A stretch of DNA of 64,000 nucleotides from JBEVOS01 sp964563395 (GCA_964563395.1 CAZLWK010000013.1:19836-83835); one strand, 5' to 3'; shown: positions 50,746-60,146, numbered from the stretch's first letter. Notes: generated by a model from the sequence alone, not told the origin. A program made the numbers and translations.

Positions 50746-51173
50746 TTCTGGTCGACATCAACATTCTTATCTATGCTGCGGCTAACAATTCGCCCAAACA
50801 ACCATCTGCGCGTACATGGCTAGATGGTCAATTCAGCGCCGGGGTCCGCGTGGGTTTACCTTGGCACGTCTTGTTGGGGTTTGTTCGAATCACAACCAAT
50901 CCACGCTTCGCCGCAAACGCGTCTTCTGCGCAGGCTGCCTGGAACCAAATTTGCGCGTGGCTTGAAAATGACGGCGTCTGGATCCCGCAGCCGACATCGC
51001 GCCATCAGGATATCTTCGCGCGCCTTTTGCGCGAGGCCGATATTCGCGGCGATCTCGTATCGGACGCGCATCTTGCAACGCTCGCAATCGAACACGGGCT
51101 GACGCTGTGCTCAACCGACCGTGATTTCGCGCGGTTCCCGGGACTGCGGTGGACTGACCCGCTGAAGCCCTGA
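50742..51173 (+). CDS. VapC-type PIN-domain ribonuclease toxin
   Basis: A 143-residue PIN-domain nuclease. Acidic residues for metal binding are in VDINILIYA (Asp5), the middle (VRITT...), LVSDAHLATLAIEHG (Asp) and STDRDFARFPG (Asp, Asp). VapC toxins cut tRNA or rRNA when the antitoxin is degraded. It starts at a GTG overlapping the antitoxin stop. The pair forms a stand-alone module between the SDR gene and a DUF6882 gene on the opposite strand. Confidence 0.9.
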   Translation: MILVDINILIYAAANNSPKQPSARTWLDGQFSAGVRVGLPWHVLLGFVRITTNPRFAANASSAQAAWNQICAWLENDGVWIPQPTSRHQDIFARLLREADIRGDLVSDAHLATLAIEHGLTLCSTDRDFARFPGLRWTDPLKP

Positions 51174-51177
51174 TCGG

Positions 51178-51726
51178 CTATTTCACCACCTTGGCTTCAC
51201 CCATCGTCATATAGACGACCGGTCCGTCCGTGGGCCCGCGATAGGCGCCGGCGGCGGCGTTCACCTTCATCGCCACCGATGTAAGCCGCCACGCTTCCGC
51301 CTCGGTGACTTTCAGCGAGCGCTCGGTCAATTCCGGAAGATCGTGCTTGTCGCCGAACCAGCGCGTGCGCTCGGCGTCGGCGCGCAGACGCGGCTGTACG
51401 CTCGGATGATCCCAGCCCCAGGTGAACATGGAGGTGTTGGGGTTCCAGGCGCCGATGATTTGCACCGGCGCCGTGACCAGCGCGCCGTCCTTGCGAATGA
51501 ATCGGATGAGCCCAGTCTCCTGATCCACCGCCCATTCGGCCGCGCGCAGGCGCAAGCGCTTGGTCAGTTCCTTCTGACGCAGATTGAGATCGACCCAGGC
51601 CTCCGCCCAAAACCGATCGACATCCACGCGCTCCCCGCCCCACGGCGCGAGCGCGCGGCTCGGCCGATAAAGCTCCACCTGCGGCGAGGCCGCCGGCTCA
51701 GCCTTGTCTCGGGCGCGAAAAACCAT
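51178..51726 (-). CDS. DUF6882 domain protein
   Basis: A 182-residue cytosolic protein of the DUF6882 type. The middle holds the conserved stretches AEWAVDQETGLIRFIR, APVQIIGAWNPN and MFTWGWDHPSV. A later segment, PVVYMTMGEAKV, ends the chain. The function is unknown; this domain is often found in uncharacterised proteins and sometimes near toxin or polymorphic loci. It ends 4 bases from the convergent vapC gene. Confidence 0.75.
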   Translation of the reverse strand: MVFRARDKAEPAASPQVELYRPSRALAPWGGERVDVDRFWAEAWVDLNLRQKELTKRLRLRAAEWAVDQETGLIRFIRKDGALVTAPVQIIGAWNPNTSMFTWGWDHPSVQPRLRADAERTRWFGDKHDLPELTERSLKVTEAEAWRLTSVAMKVNAAAGAYRGPTDGPVVYMTMGEAKVVK

Positions 51727-51799
51727 GCATCCCCTTCACGAGCGCGATTGTGGATAAACCAGTTCGTCGCGTCCGTGAATCCCCCGGTGCATGAAGGCT

Positions 51800-52585
51800 T
51801 CATACATCTCCGACCTTGCGGCCGCCGCGGCCGATCGTGAGCGCCTTGATGACGCCGCGTAAGGTGGAGACCTCCTGCTCCGTCAGCCGCGCGCGCAGAA
51901 ACAGCGAGCGCAAATTGCGCTTCATCAGCGGCGTCTTGTCTGGCGGATGAAAGAAGCGGCCGCGCTCGAGCTCGGCCTCCAGATGCGTGAACAGCGCCTC
52001 CAATTCGCCCTGCGTTGCGGGCGGGCTCACGGGATCGCGAAACCATTCGGGGATGTCCGCCTCTTGGCGCGTTTCGCCATAAGCGAAGCAGAACAGCGCC
52101 GCCGCCTGCGCAAGATTGATCGATGGAAAGCCCGGATTGGTCGGGTAGGTCAAAATGGCGTCGGCGCGCGCCACCTCCTCGCTTTCAAGCCCTGAGGCTT
52201 CCGGCCCGAACATCATTATGGGCCGCTCGCCGGCGGCGATCGCGGCGCGCACGTTCGCGGCGGCCTCGCGCGGACCCCACACCGGCTTCTCCAGATGGCG
52301 CGGCCGGGCGGTCGCGGCGATCACCAGGGTCGCATCCGCCAGCGCGGCGTCAAGCGACCACTCAAGACGCGCGCCATCCAACACCCGATCAGCGCCGGAG
52401 GCGACCGCATAGGCCTTCGGATTGGGCCAAGCGTCGCGCGGTTCGACGATGCGCAAGGAAATCAAACCGAAATTGAGCATGGCCCGCGCGACCGAGCCGA
52501 TATTCTCGCCCATCTGGGGACGCACCAGGCACAAGGCCGGCCAAGGCTCCTCAATCGGCGGGGGCATGTCGGGCGCGCGCGTCAT
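51800..52585 (-). CDS. trmJ: tRNA/rRNA 2'-O-methyltransferase TrmJ-like (SPOUT)
   Basis: A 261-residue SPOUT methyltransferase. The TrmH/TrmJ motifs are VRPQMGENIGSVARAMLNFG, MFGPEASGLESEEVARADA and INLAQAAALFCFAYGE, which form the trefoil knot that binds S-adenosylmethionine. TrmJ methylates the ribose at position 32 of several tRNAs. A C-terminal helical extension (about residues 200-255) contains LMKRNLRSLFLRARLTE, typical of the TrmJ branch. Starts at residue 1 or 7 are both possible. Confidence 0.88.
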   Translation of the reverse strand: MTRAPDMPPPIEEPWPALCLVRPQMGENIGSVARAMLNFGLISLRIVEPRDAWPNPKAYAVASGADRVLDGARLEWSLDAALADATLVIAATARPRHLEKPVWGPREAAANVRAAIAAGERPIMMFGPEASGLESEEVARADAILTYPTNPGFPSINLAQAAALFCFAYGETRQEADIPEWFRDPVSPPATQGELEALFTHLEAELERGRFFHPPDKTPLMKRNLRSLFLRARLTEQEVSTLRGVIKALTIGRGGRKVGDV

Positions 52586-52690
52586 CGCCGCCGGCTTATA
52601 AAGCGCGCCGCGCGCGAAAGCGCGGTTTTCGCGCGAACGGCGAACCGCTTCGTGCTAAGCACCCTTTGGGCAGGAGGGGAGAGACGTGGC

Positions 52691-54073
52691 GTGACGGACG
52701 TCTTCATTTCCTATGCGCGCGCCGACCGCGACCGCGTGCGCCTCATCGCGCATGGCCTCGCCGCCGAGGGCTTCGCGGTATGGTGGGATCCGGCGATAAA
52801 GCCAGGCAAGAAATGGAACGACGTGATCCGCAAATCGCTGGAGTCGGCGGCGGCGGTGGTGACGCTTTGGACGCCGGCTTCGGCGAAATCCAATTGGGTG
52901 GTCGCGGAATCCAATCACGCCAACAATCGCCGCGCGCTCGTGCCCGCGCTGCTCAAGCGCTGCGATCCGCCGATCCCGTTCAACATGATCCAAAGCGCCG
53001 ATCTCACGCATTGGCGCGGCGACGGCGCCGATCCGGAATGGCGCGCGCTCCTCGAACGCGTGCGCGCCCTTGTCGAGGCCAAGCGGCGCCTTGTGGCGGC
53101 CGCGCCCCCGCCCGGTGAGGCGCATGGCGCCGAGCGCGTCGGGGCGCGCCCGGGGTCCAGCGCCGCGGCGGACCAATATCGGCGCGCGCCTCGCGGCGGG
53201 CTCGGCCCGCGTGTGTCCCGCTTTCTCGCCACGACGGGCGTCACCGCCCTCGTCTTGACCGCCGGCCTCTGGATCGGCGGCGTGCTGATCGACATCGCCA
53301 ATGGCCCAAGCCGCGCGCCCTCCGGACCGCCGCGGATGGAAACCGCCGACGCGCCAGCGCCCGCCGACCCGTTCGACACCGCCGCCTTGGCGCCGGCCGA
53401 GATCGAACCCGACCCGCTTCCGGCAACTACGCCGCTGCCGGCTCGGTCCGCGCCGCAACCGCCCGTCGAAACCACGCCCCCGCCAGAGCCGTCGCCCTCC
53501 GCGCCGGCGGACGCCCTGCCCCCGGCCCCGGAACCGCGCGCGGAGGCCGGGCTCGACGCGTGCGCCTCCCGTCTCGTCGCCGCCTGCCCCACCGCATCCG
53601 GCCGCGCCGCGCTCGATTTCACGCGCGACGGCGTCCTGAACGCCGAGGAAGCGCGCTTCTTGACGGCCATGCGGATCAGCGTCGCGCCCGCGCTGCTTGA
53701 GAATGTGCGCGCATGCCGGGCTCTCACCGCCGAGACCGCCGGGCCCGATATCCGCCGCGCCTGCGTCGGCGTGCGCTTCGCCGAACCCGCGCCGCCACCG
53801 CCCGCCGCCGCGCCGGAGACCAAGCCTCCGACGACAGGGCAGCAGACGGACGAGCCCGAAAGCGGCGTTTTCGGCGTCGACGTCAGAGACCTCATAGGCC
53901 GCATTCTACGGCGCAACGAAGCCCAGCCGGCGCCGCCAAACGAGCCCGCGCCCACCCCGACGAGCCCGCCATCCGCGCCGCTGCGCGAGCGTGTCATCGT
54001 CGCGCCGTCGGCGACACAATTGAACGAGGTTGAGGCCCAGGAGCCGCCGCCGGAGGCGCCGGTGATCCGCTGA
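52691..54073 (+). CDS. TIR-domain protein with membrane helix and EF-hand-like motif
   Basis: A 460-residue protein. Residues 1-140 are a TIR domain (VFISYARADRDRVRLIAHGL, WWDPAIKPGKKW) with the conserved Glu73 in SNWVVAESNHA, where NADase TIR proteins have their catalytic Glu. One membrane helix follows (about residues 177-203). The C-terminal part is rich in Pro/Ala/Thr and contains a short acidic loop DFTRDGVLNAEE (residues 309-320) matching the EF-hand pattern. The C-terminus is probably periplasmic. The GTG start was chosen because the TIR fold begins there and a GGAGGGG tract precedes. Whether it is an NADase or an adaptor is unknown. Confidence 0.8.
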   Translation: MTDVFISYARADRDRVRLIAHGLAAEGFAVWWDPAIKPGKKWNDVIRKSLESAAAVVTLWTPASAKSNWVVAESNHANNRRALVPALLKRCDPPIPFNMIQSADLTHWRGDGADPEWRALLERVRALVEAKRRLVAAAPPPGEAHGAERVGARPGSSAAADQYRRAPRGGLGPRVSRFLATTGVTALVLTAGLWIGGVLIDIANGPSRAPSGPPRMETADAPAPADPFDTAALAPAEIEPDPLPATTPLPARSAPQPPVETTPPPEPSPSAPADALPPAPEPRAEAGLDACASRLVAACPTASGRAALDFTRDGVLNAEEARFLTAMRISVAPALLENVRACRALTAETAGPDIRRACVGVRFAEPAPPPPAAAPETKPPTTGQQTDEPESGVFGVDVRDLIGRILRRNEAQPAPPNEPAPTPTSPPSAPLRERVIVAPSATQLNEVEAQEPPPEAPVIR

Positions 54074-54169
54074 CGGGCTGAAACCGAACGCGGCGCGGCG
54101 ACGATTTGCCCCTAGCGGCGCGCATTGCTACCAACCGCGCCAGTCAGACTCAGCAGGAACGCAGCGCCC

Positions 54170-55381
54170 ATGGCCAAGATCAAGGTGGAGAACCCCGTCG
54201 TCGACATGGACGGGGACGAGATGACCCGCATCATCTGGGCGCTGATCAAGGAAAAGCTGATCTTCCCCTATCTCGATCTGACGCTCGACTATTACGATCT
54301 CAGCGTCGAACACCGCGACGCCACCAACGATCAGGTCACGATCGACGCGGCCAACGCCACCAAGAAGCATGGCGTCGCCGTCAAGTGCGCGACGATCACG
54401 CCGGACGAGGCGCGCGTTGAGGAATTCAAGCTCAAGGAAATGTGGAAGAGCCCGAACGGCACGATCCGCAACATCCTTGGCGGCGTGATCTTCCGTGAGC
54501 CGATCATCTGCAAGAACGTGCCGCGCCTCGTGCCCGGCTGGACCAAGCCCATCGTGGTCGGTCGCCATGCGTTCGGCGATCAATATCGCGCCACAGATTT
54601 CAAGTTTCCCGGCAAGGGCGTGCTGACGATCAAATTCACTGGCGAGGACGGCCAGGTGATCGAAAAGGAAGTGTTCAAGGCGCCGGGCGCAGGCGTGACG
54701 ATGGCGATGTATAACCTCGATGAGAGCATCAAGGACTTCGCGCGCGCCTCGTTCAATTACGGCCTTCTGAAGAATTGGCCCGTCTATCTCTCCACCAAGA
54801 ACACGATCCTCAAAGCCTATGACGGGCGCTTCAAGGACATTTTCCAGGACATCTTCGACGCCGAATTCAAGGCCGAGTTCGACAAGCGCAAACTCACCTA
54901 CGAGCATCGCCTGATCGATGACATGGTCGCCTCGGCGCTGAAATGGTCGGGCGGCTATGTCTGGGCCTGCAAGAATTATGATGGCGACGTGCAGTCAGAT
55001 ACGGTCGCGCAGGGCTTTGGCTCGCTCGGCCTCATGACCAGCGTGTTGATCACGCCGGACGGCAAGACGATGGAGGCGGAGGCCGCGCACGGCACCGTCA
55101 CGCGCCATTATCGCGAGCATCAAAAGGGCAAGCCCACGTCCACCAATTCGGTCGCCTCCATATTCGCTTGGACCCGGGGCCTCGCCCATCGCGGCAAGCT
55201 CGACGGCAATCAGGCGCTGATCGATTTCGCTCTGCTGCTGGAGAAAGTGACGGTCGACACCGTCGAAGCCGGCCAGATGACGAAGGACCTCGCGCTCCTC
55301 GTCGGCGATCAGCAGAGCTGGCTCACCACGGAAGGCTTCCTCGACGCGGTGGACGCCAATCTGAAAGCGGCGATGGCCTAA
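54170..55381 (+). CDS. icd: Isocitrate dehydrogenase (NADP+)
   Basis: A 403-residue eukaryotic-like (subfamily II) NADP-dependent isocitrate dehydrogenase. The substrate region includes PNGTIRNILGG, and metal and cofactor segments include YDGDVQSDTVAQGFGSLG and AEAAHGTVTRHY. The start at 54170 gives the standard MAKIKVENPVVDMDGDE beginning. It converts isocitrate to 2-oxoglutarate in the TCA cycle. Its stop overlaps the pdeM stop by 4 bases (convergent). Confidence 0.97.
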   Translation: MAKIKVENPVVDMDGDEMTRIIWALIKEKLIFPYLDLTLDYYDLSVEHRDATNDQVTIDAANATKKHGVAVKCATITPDEARVEEFKLKEMWKSPNGTIRNILGGVIFREPIICKNVPRLVPGWTKPIVVGRHAFGDQYRATDFKFPGKGVLTIKFTGEDGQVIEKEVFKAPGAGVTMAMYNLDESIKDFARASFNYGLLKNWPVYLSTKNTILKAYDGRFKDIFQDIFDAEFKAEFDKRKLTYEHRLIDDMVASALKWSGGYVWACKNYDGDVQSDTVAQGFGSLGLMTSVLITPDGKTMEAEAAHGTVTRHYREHQKGKPTSTNSVASIFAWTRGLAHRGKLDGNQALIDFALLLEKVTVDTVEAGQMTKDLALLVGDQQSWLTTEGFLDAVDANLKAAMA

Positions 55382-56061
55382 ACATCCGGTATGAGGCGCG
55401 CGAACGGCGCGGGCAGAACCCGCGCTTTTCCGATCATCAAAGCCGTGACGCCGCCTGGAAAGAGCGGCGCGAAAGCTTCGTCGCGCACATTGAGCCCGCC
55501 CGCATAGGCGCCATAGGCCGGCATGACGAGGCGCGCGCCGTCCGTGGCGAAGCACCGCGCGCGCACGGCGCGCCCGCGCGCGGCCACTTTCGCGCAGGGA
55601 TGCAGATGGCCGCAAATTTCGCCCCCGCCGGCGCCCGGCTCGTGGCGGAGCGTCAGCGCCTCCACCAAGAACTCCCGCGCCGCGCGCCCGCCAAGCGCAA
55701 GCGGCGCCTCCGGATCGTGATTGCCTTCGATCCAAATCCAATCGGCCCCAGCCACCAGAGATTCCAAATGCGCGCGATCGGCCGCATCCATCCGCAACAG
55801 GGCGGCGCGGTCATGCAGCGTATCGCCCAGCGAAACGACGCAGCGCGGCTTTAGCGCGGCGATCCGCGCCGCGAGACGCTGCAGGGTCGCGCGCGTATCA
55901 TAAGGCGGCAGCAATTGGCCCGAGCGCGCATAGGCTGAGCCCTTCTCCAAATGCAGATCGGACACGATCAAGGTTTCGCTGCGCGGCAGGAAAAGCGCCC
56001 CATCGGGATGCGCCTCCACGCGCACGCCCGACACGTTGAGGCTGGCGACGGCGCCTTCCAT
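55378..56061 (-). CDS. pdeM: Ligase-associated DNA damage response endonuclease PdeM
   Basis: A 227-residue metallophosphatase-fold nuclease. The metal-binding motifs are VSDLHLEKGSA, SLGDTLHD, EGNHDPE and GEICGHLHP. PdeM occurs in alphaproteobacteria with a four-gene group including a ligase and a helicase; the rest of that group is not in this window. The start at 56061 (MEGAVAS) was preferred because family members have about 220-230 residues; another start at 56142 would add 27 residues. Confidence 0.88.
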   Translation of the reverse strand: MEGAVASLNVSGVRVEAHPDGALFLPRSETLIVSDLHLEKGSAYARSGQLLPPYDTRATLQRLAARIAALKPRCVVSLGDTLHDRAALLRMDAADRAHLESLVAGADWIWIEGNHDPEAPLALGGRAAREFLVEALTLRHEPGAGGGEICGHLHPCAKVAARGRAVRARCFATDGARLVMPAYGAYAGGLNVRDEAFAPLFPGGVTALMIGKARVLPAPFARLIPDV

Positions 56062-56182
56062 CGCCACCAGCGGGGCCGCCCGAAGACGCGCACGGCGCGG
56101 CGGCGGAGTGCGCCGCGAAACGGGACCGGACAGCATCGTCATCGCGGAACGATAGCGGCGATTCTCACCGGCGCCACCCAGC

Positions 56183-58120
56183 TCACGGCGTCACGATCTG
56201 GAAGGACGGATCGGGCGTATCGAACAAGCCTGCCATCGCGAGAAGCGCGGCGCGGTCGCCTTCGATACGCACCTGCCCAGCGACGGCCGCCATGCCGCCC
56301 CCGCCCAGCAAGGCCAGCAGCGCCGGGCGCGGCAAGGTCACATTGGCCTGCGCGTCGGCAAGCGTCACGCCCGCCTCATGCACCAGCACGGAATTGCGTA
56401 TCGTCATCGCGATGCGCTCATTGCGGTCCGGGAAGACGAAATTGACCCGAATGTCCTTGCCGGCCGCGGCCTCCGGATTGAGGCGCACCGCCATGAGATC
56501 GAAGAAGGCGCTGGTCGGCGTCGCCGCCACCAGATCGCCCGCTTGCGCCGCCGCGTTGCGCGGCACGACGCCGCCAGCCAGTTCCGCCGCTCCCATCAGG
56601 TACATGTTGCGCCAGATCGCGCTTTCGGACTGGAACCCGAGTTGCGTCAGCGCGCGCGCGAGCGCGGCCTTGGCCGCTTCGTTCGTCGGATCGGCGAAGA
56701 CGAGCTTATCCAAAAGCTCCGCCGCCCAGCGATAATCACCGTCCGCGCTTGCGCGCTCCGCCGCGCGCAGCACGCGCCGCGGCCCGCCCATCATCTCCAC
56801 ATAACGCGCCGCGCTCTCTTCGTGCGGCAGCGGATTGAGGCGCGCGGGATGCCCCTCATACCAGCCCATATAGCGCTGATAAACGGCGCGCGCATTGTGC
56901 CGCATTGTGCCGTAATAGCCGCGATTGAACCAGCGGCGCGCCAGGCTGTCCGGCAGCGCGATGCGCTCGGCGATCTCTGGGCCGGTCAGTCCCTGATTCA
57001 TCAGCCGCACGCTTTGATCGTGCAGATATTTGTACGCGTCACGATGGCTGGCGATGAAATCGGCGACGCGCGCCTGACCGAAGCGCGGCCAGGCATGGCT
57101 GGTGAACATCACATCGCTCTGATCTCCGTAAAGGCGCAGCGCCTCTGTCAAATAATCGGCCCACGCCTTCGCATCACGCACGAGCGCGCCGCGCGGCGTG
57201 AGAACATTGTGCATCGAGGCGTTGGCGTTCTCCGCGAGGCACAGCGCGCGCAGATCGGGCAGAAAGAAATTCATCTCCGCCGGCGCTTCCGTGTTCGGCG
57301 TCAACTGAAACACGATGCGCACGCCGTCGATCGTCAGCGTCTCGCCGGTGCGCGTGATCTCAAGCGTCGGCGCGATCAGGGATTGCCGCCCAGACGGTAT
57401 CGCCGGCCCAATGCCGGACGTCACCTGCCCCTCGGGCCCGGGCGCGAGATAGGCGCCGAATTGGTACGTCGCGCGCCGCCCCATCGCGTTGCCAGCGATG
57501 ATGTTCTCGGAAATGGCGTGCTCCATGAAGCCCGCCGGCGCGATGATCCGCACGCGCCCCGCGGCGACATCAGCCGCGTCAACAACGCCGCGCACGCCGC
57601 CGAAATGATCGGCGTGGCTGTGCGTGTAGATCACCGCGCGCACCGGCTTGTCACCCAAATGCGCGCGCGCGAGTTCAAGCGCGGCGGCCGCCGTTTCGAC
57701 ATTGGTGAGCGGATCGACGAGGATGAAGCCGGTATCGCCCTCGATGATCGTCATGTTCGAAACGTCGAAGCCACGCACCTGATGGATGCGGGGGGAGACG
57801 GTGAAAAGGCCATGGCGCACCAGAAGGCGCGCATGGCGCCAAAGGCTGGGATTGACGCTGGCGGGCGGATCGTCCGCCATCCAATCATAGGCGGCGAGAT
57901 TCCAGACGGGGCGACCGTCCTCGGCGCGGATTAAAGTATCGGCGCGCGTGCCGATAAAGCCGCGCGCGGCGAAATCCTCATCCTCGCGGTCCTCGAACGG
58001 CAGGTCGCGCGCGAAAGCGACATTTTGCGCACGCGTATGCGCGCTCGCGGGCTCCGCCATGGCGTGCGGCGCCGCCGCGAATACGCCGAGCACGCACAAT
58101 GCGCCGATCAAAGCCCGCAT
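56183..58120 (-). CDS. SdsA-type alkyl sulfatase (metallo-beta-lactamase fold)
   Basis: A 645-residue exported hydrolase that removes sulfate from alkyl sulfates. It has a signal peptide (MRALIGALCVLGVFAAAPHA). The metal site is in THSHADHFGG, with further ligands in CLAENANASMHN and SHAWPRFG. The dimerisation domain and the C-terminal SCP2-like lipid-binding domain (about residues 520-645) match SdsA1. The start at 58120 was chosen for the signal peptide. It is divergent from frmA across 119 bases. Confidence 0.9.
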   Translation of the reverse strand: MRALIGALCVLGVFAAAPHAMAEPASAHTRAQNVAFARDLPFEDREDEDFAARGFIGTRADTLIRAEDGRPVWNLAAYDWMADDPPASVNPSLWRHARLLVRHGLFTVSPRIHQVRGFDVSNMTIIEGDTGFILVDPLTNVETAAAALELARAHLGDKPVRAVIYTHSHADHFGGVRGVVDAADVAAGRVRIIAPAGFMEHAISENIIAGNAMGRRATYQFGAYLAPGPEGQVTSGIGPAIPSGRQSLIAPTLEITRTGETLTIDGVRIVFQLTPNTEAPAEMNFFLPDLRALCLAENANASMHNVLTPRGALVRDAKAWADYLTEALRLYGDQSDVMFTSHAWPRFGQARVADFIASHRDAYKYLHDQSVRLMNQGLTGPEIAERIALPDSLARRWFNRGYYGTMRHNARAVYQRYMGWYEGHPARLNPLPHEESAARYVEMMGGPRRVLRAAERASADGDYRWAAELLDKLVFADPTNEAAKAALARALTQLGFQSESAIWRNMYLMGAAELAGGVVPRNAAAQAGDLVAATPTSAFFDLMAVRLNPEAAAGKDIRVNFVFPDRNERIAMTIRNSVLVHEAGVTLADAQANVTLPRPALLALLGGGGMAAVAGQVRIEGDRAALLAMAGLFDTPDPSFQIVTP

Positions 58121-58239
58121 TATTTTCCTCCCCGTTTTGGCGGAAACTGACGCGCGCGCCGGAAAAGCGCAAGCATGCCTCTCGCCATCGTCGTTCGGCG
58201 CGCTATGGTGCCTGCACCCTTTCAAGGAGCCGCCGCATT

Positions 58240-59352
58240 ATGAAAACACGCGCCGCCCTCGCCGTCGCGCCCAACAAGGATTTGGAGATCGTCGAGCTCG
58301 ATCTTGACGGCCCGCGCGCGGGCGAGGTCCTGGTTGAGATCAAGGCGACCGGCATTTGCCACACCGACGCCTACACGCTTTCTGGCAAAGACAGTGAGGG
58401 CGTGTTTCCATCCGTGCTCGGCCATGAAGGCGCGGGCGTGGTGCGCGAGGTGGGCGCGGGCGTGACGAGCGTGAGGCCCGGCGATCACGTGATCCCGCTT
58501 TACACGCCCGAATGCCGCCAGTGCAAAACCTGCCTGTCGCGCAAATCCAATCTCTGCACGGCGATCCGCGCCACGCAAGGCAAGGGCCTCATGCCCGACA
58601 ATTCCAGCCGCTTCTCGCTGAACGGCAAGCCTGTATTTCACTACATGGGCTGCTCCACCTTTTCGAATTTCACCGTGCTGCCGGAAATCGCGGTGGCGAA
58701 AATTCGTGAAGACGCCCCGTTCGACAAGGTCTGCTATATTGGCTGCGGCGTGACGACCGGCATCGGCGCGGTGATCTATACGGCGAGCGTCGAAGCCGGC
58801 GCCAATGTCGCCGTGTTCGGTCTCGGCGGCATCGGCCTCAACGTGATCCAGGGCGCGCGCATGGTCGGCGCGGACAAGATCATCGGCGTCGATATCAATC
58901 CCTCAAAACGCGCCATGGCCGAGAAATTCGGCATGACGCATTTCGTCAATCCCGCCGAGATCGGCGCCGACAAAGTGGTGCAGGCGATTATCGATCTCAC
59001 CGGCGGCGGCGCCGATTATTCGTTCGACGCGACCGGCAATGTGCAGGTGATGCGTCAGGCGCTCGAATGCTGCCATCGCGGCTGGGGCGAAAGCATCATT
59101 ATCGGCGTCGCCGAGGCTGGGCAGGAAATCGCCACGCGTCCGTTTCAATTGGTGACGGGCCGCGTCTGGAAAGGCACCGCTTTCGGTGGCGCGCGCGGGC
59201 GCACGGACGTGCCAAAAATCGTCGATTGGTACATGGATGGTAAGATCAACATCGACGATCTTATCACCCACGTCATGCCGCTCGATAAGATCAATGACGG
59301 CTTCCATCTGATGCATGAAGGGAAATCGATCCGCGCCGTGGTGACGTTTTGA
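58240..59352 (+). CDS. frmA: S-(hydroxymethyl)glutathione dehydrogenase (class III alcohol dehydrogenase)
   Basis: A 370-residue zinc enzyme that oxidises the formaldehyde-glutathione adduct. Catalytic zinc ligands are in TGICHTDAYT and LGHEGAG; four structural zinc Cys are in PECRQCKTCLSRKSNLC. The NAD motif is GLGGIGLNV. The start at 58240 follows AAGGAG with correct spacing. It ends in an overlap with a GNAT gene that uses a TTG start. Confidence 0.95.
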   Translation: MKTRAALAVAPNKDLEIVELDLDGPRAGEVLVEIKATGICHTDAYTLSGKDSEGVFPSVLGHEGAGVVREVGAGVTSVRPGDHVIPLYTPECRQCKTCLSRKSNLCTAIRATQGKGLMPDNSSRFSLNGKPVFHYMGCSTFSNFTVLPEIAVAKIREDAPFDKVCYIGCGVTTGIGAVIYTASVEAGANVAVFGLGGIGLNVIQGARMVGADKIIGVDINPSKRAMAEKFGMTHFVNPAEIGADKVVQAIIDLTGGGADYSFDATGNVQVMRQALECCHRGWGESIIIGVAEAGQEIATRPFQLVTGRVWKGTAFGGARGRTDVPKIVDWYMDGKINIDDLITHVMPLDKINDGFHLMHEGKSIRAVVTF

Positions 59353-59789
59353 GCGCGCTGCGCATCCGCGATCTTGAGGCGGGCGACCATGCGCAATGGG
59401 CGCCGCTCTGGCGCGGCTATCTCGACTTTTACGAAGGCGATCTGCCCGAGGCGGTGAGCGCGCTGACATTCCAGCGCCTCCTCGATCCGGCCGAGCCGAT
59501 GTTCGCGCTTGTCGCCGAACACGAGGGCGCGCTCGTCGGCATCGTGCATTGCGTCAATCATCGCGCCACCTGGTCGGCGACGCATTATTGCTATTTGGAG
59601 GATTTGTTCGTCGCGCCCGAGGCGCGCGGCCTGGGCGCGGGGCGCGCCCTGATCGAGGCGGTCTATGCGCGCGCCGACGCCGAAGGCGCGAGCCGCATCT
59701 ATTGGCTGACACATGAGACCAACACGAACGCGCGCGCGCTTTACGACAAGGTGGCGCGCAATGCCGGCTTTATCCAGTATCGCCGCTGA
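59349..59789 (+). CDS. GNAT N-acetyltransferase (TTG start)
   Basis: A 146-residue acetyltransferase. The acetyl-CoA binding segment is LEDLFVAPEARGLGAGRALI (motif A: RGxGxG), followed by motif B near YWLTHETNTNARALYDKV. The TTG at 59349 overlaps the frmA stop by 4 bases and translates it as a coupled gene. Possibly it acts on a compound linked with formaldehyde or glutathione, but the substrate cannot be told. Confidence 0.85.
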   Translation: MSALRIRDLEAGDHAQWAPLWRGYLDFYEGDLPEAVSALTFQRLLDPAEPMFALVAEHEGALVGIVHCVNHRATWSATHYCYLEDLFVAPEARGLGAGRALIEAVYARADAEGASRIYWLTHETNTNARALYDKVARNAGFIQYRR

Positions 59790-59804
59790 GCGCGCGCGAC
59801 GCGC

Positions 59805-60146
59805 CTAAAGCCGCAACGGCTCCACCTCGACGGATTCGTAATCGTCGAGGCGATAGATGAGATTGCGGTGGATCGCGACCAGCGCGCCCTCGCCCCAATC
59901 CTTGACGAGATCGGCGTCGCCCGCCCCGAGCGCGCGCCAGCGCGAGCCGTCCTCGCAGAAGATCACCTGCCCGGACGCGAGCACGCTTTCGATGGCGCAG
60001 ACCGAGCCGGACGCCGCCCCCGCATTGAGGCCGACTCGGAAGACTCCGAGAATCGCTTCACGCTGCGCTTCGCTGAGGCGGCTCCATTCGAGCCGTGTGA
60101 ACAGCTCCGGCCCCAAAAAGGCTGCGAGCGCATCGTTGTGCGTCAT
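59805..60146 (-). CDS. Small hypothetical protein
   Basis: A 113-residue cytosolic protein. The first half is helical (LAAFLGPELFTRLEWSRLSE), the second beta-rich with GSRWRALGAGDADLVKDW and a terminal YRLDDYESVEVEPLRL. No family is recognised. It is convergent with the preceding GNAT gene, and the next GNAT gene begins about 600 bases away on the same strand. Confidence 0.6.
   Translation of the reverse strand: MTHNDALAAFLGPELFTRLEWSRLSEAQREAILGVFRVGLNAGAASGSVCAIESVLASGQVIFCEDGSRWRALGAGDADLVKDWGEGALVAIHRNLIYRLDDYESVEVEPLRL

Noticed and set aside
52691..54073. TIR protein as part of a Thoeris or CBASS defence operon
   Set aside because: The neighbours are trmJ and icd; no cyclase, ThsA-like effector or other defence gene is adjacent.
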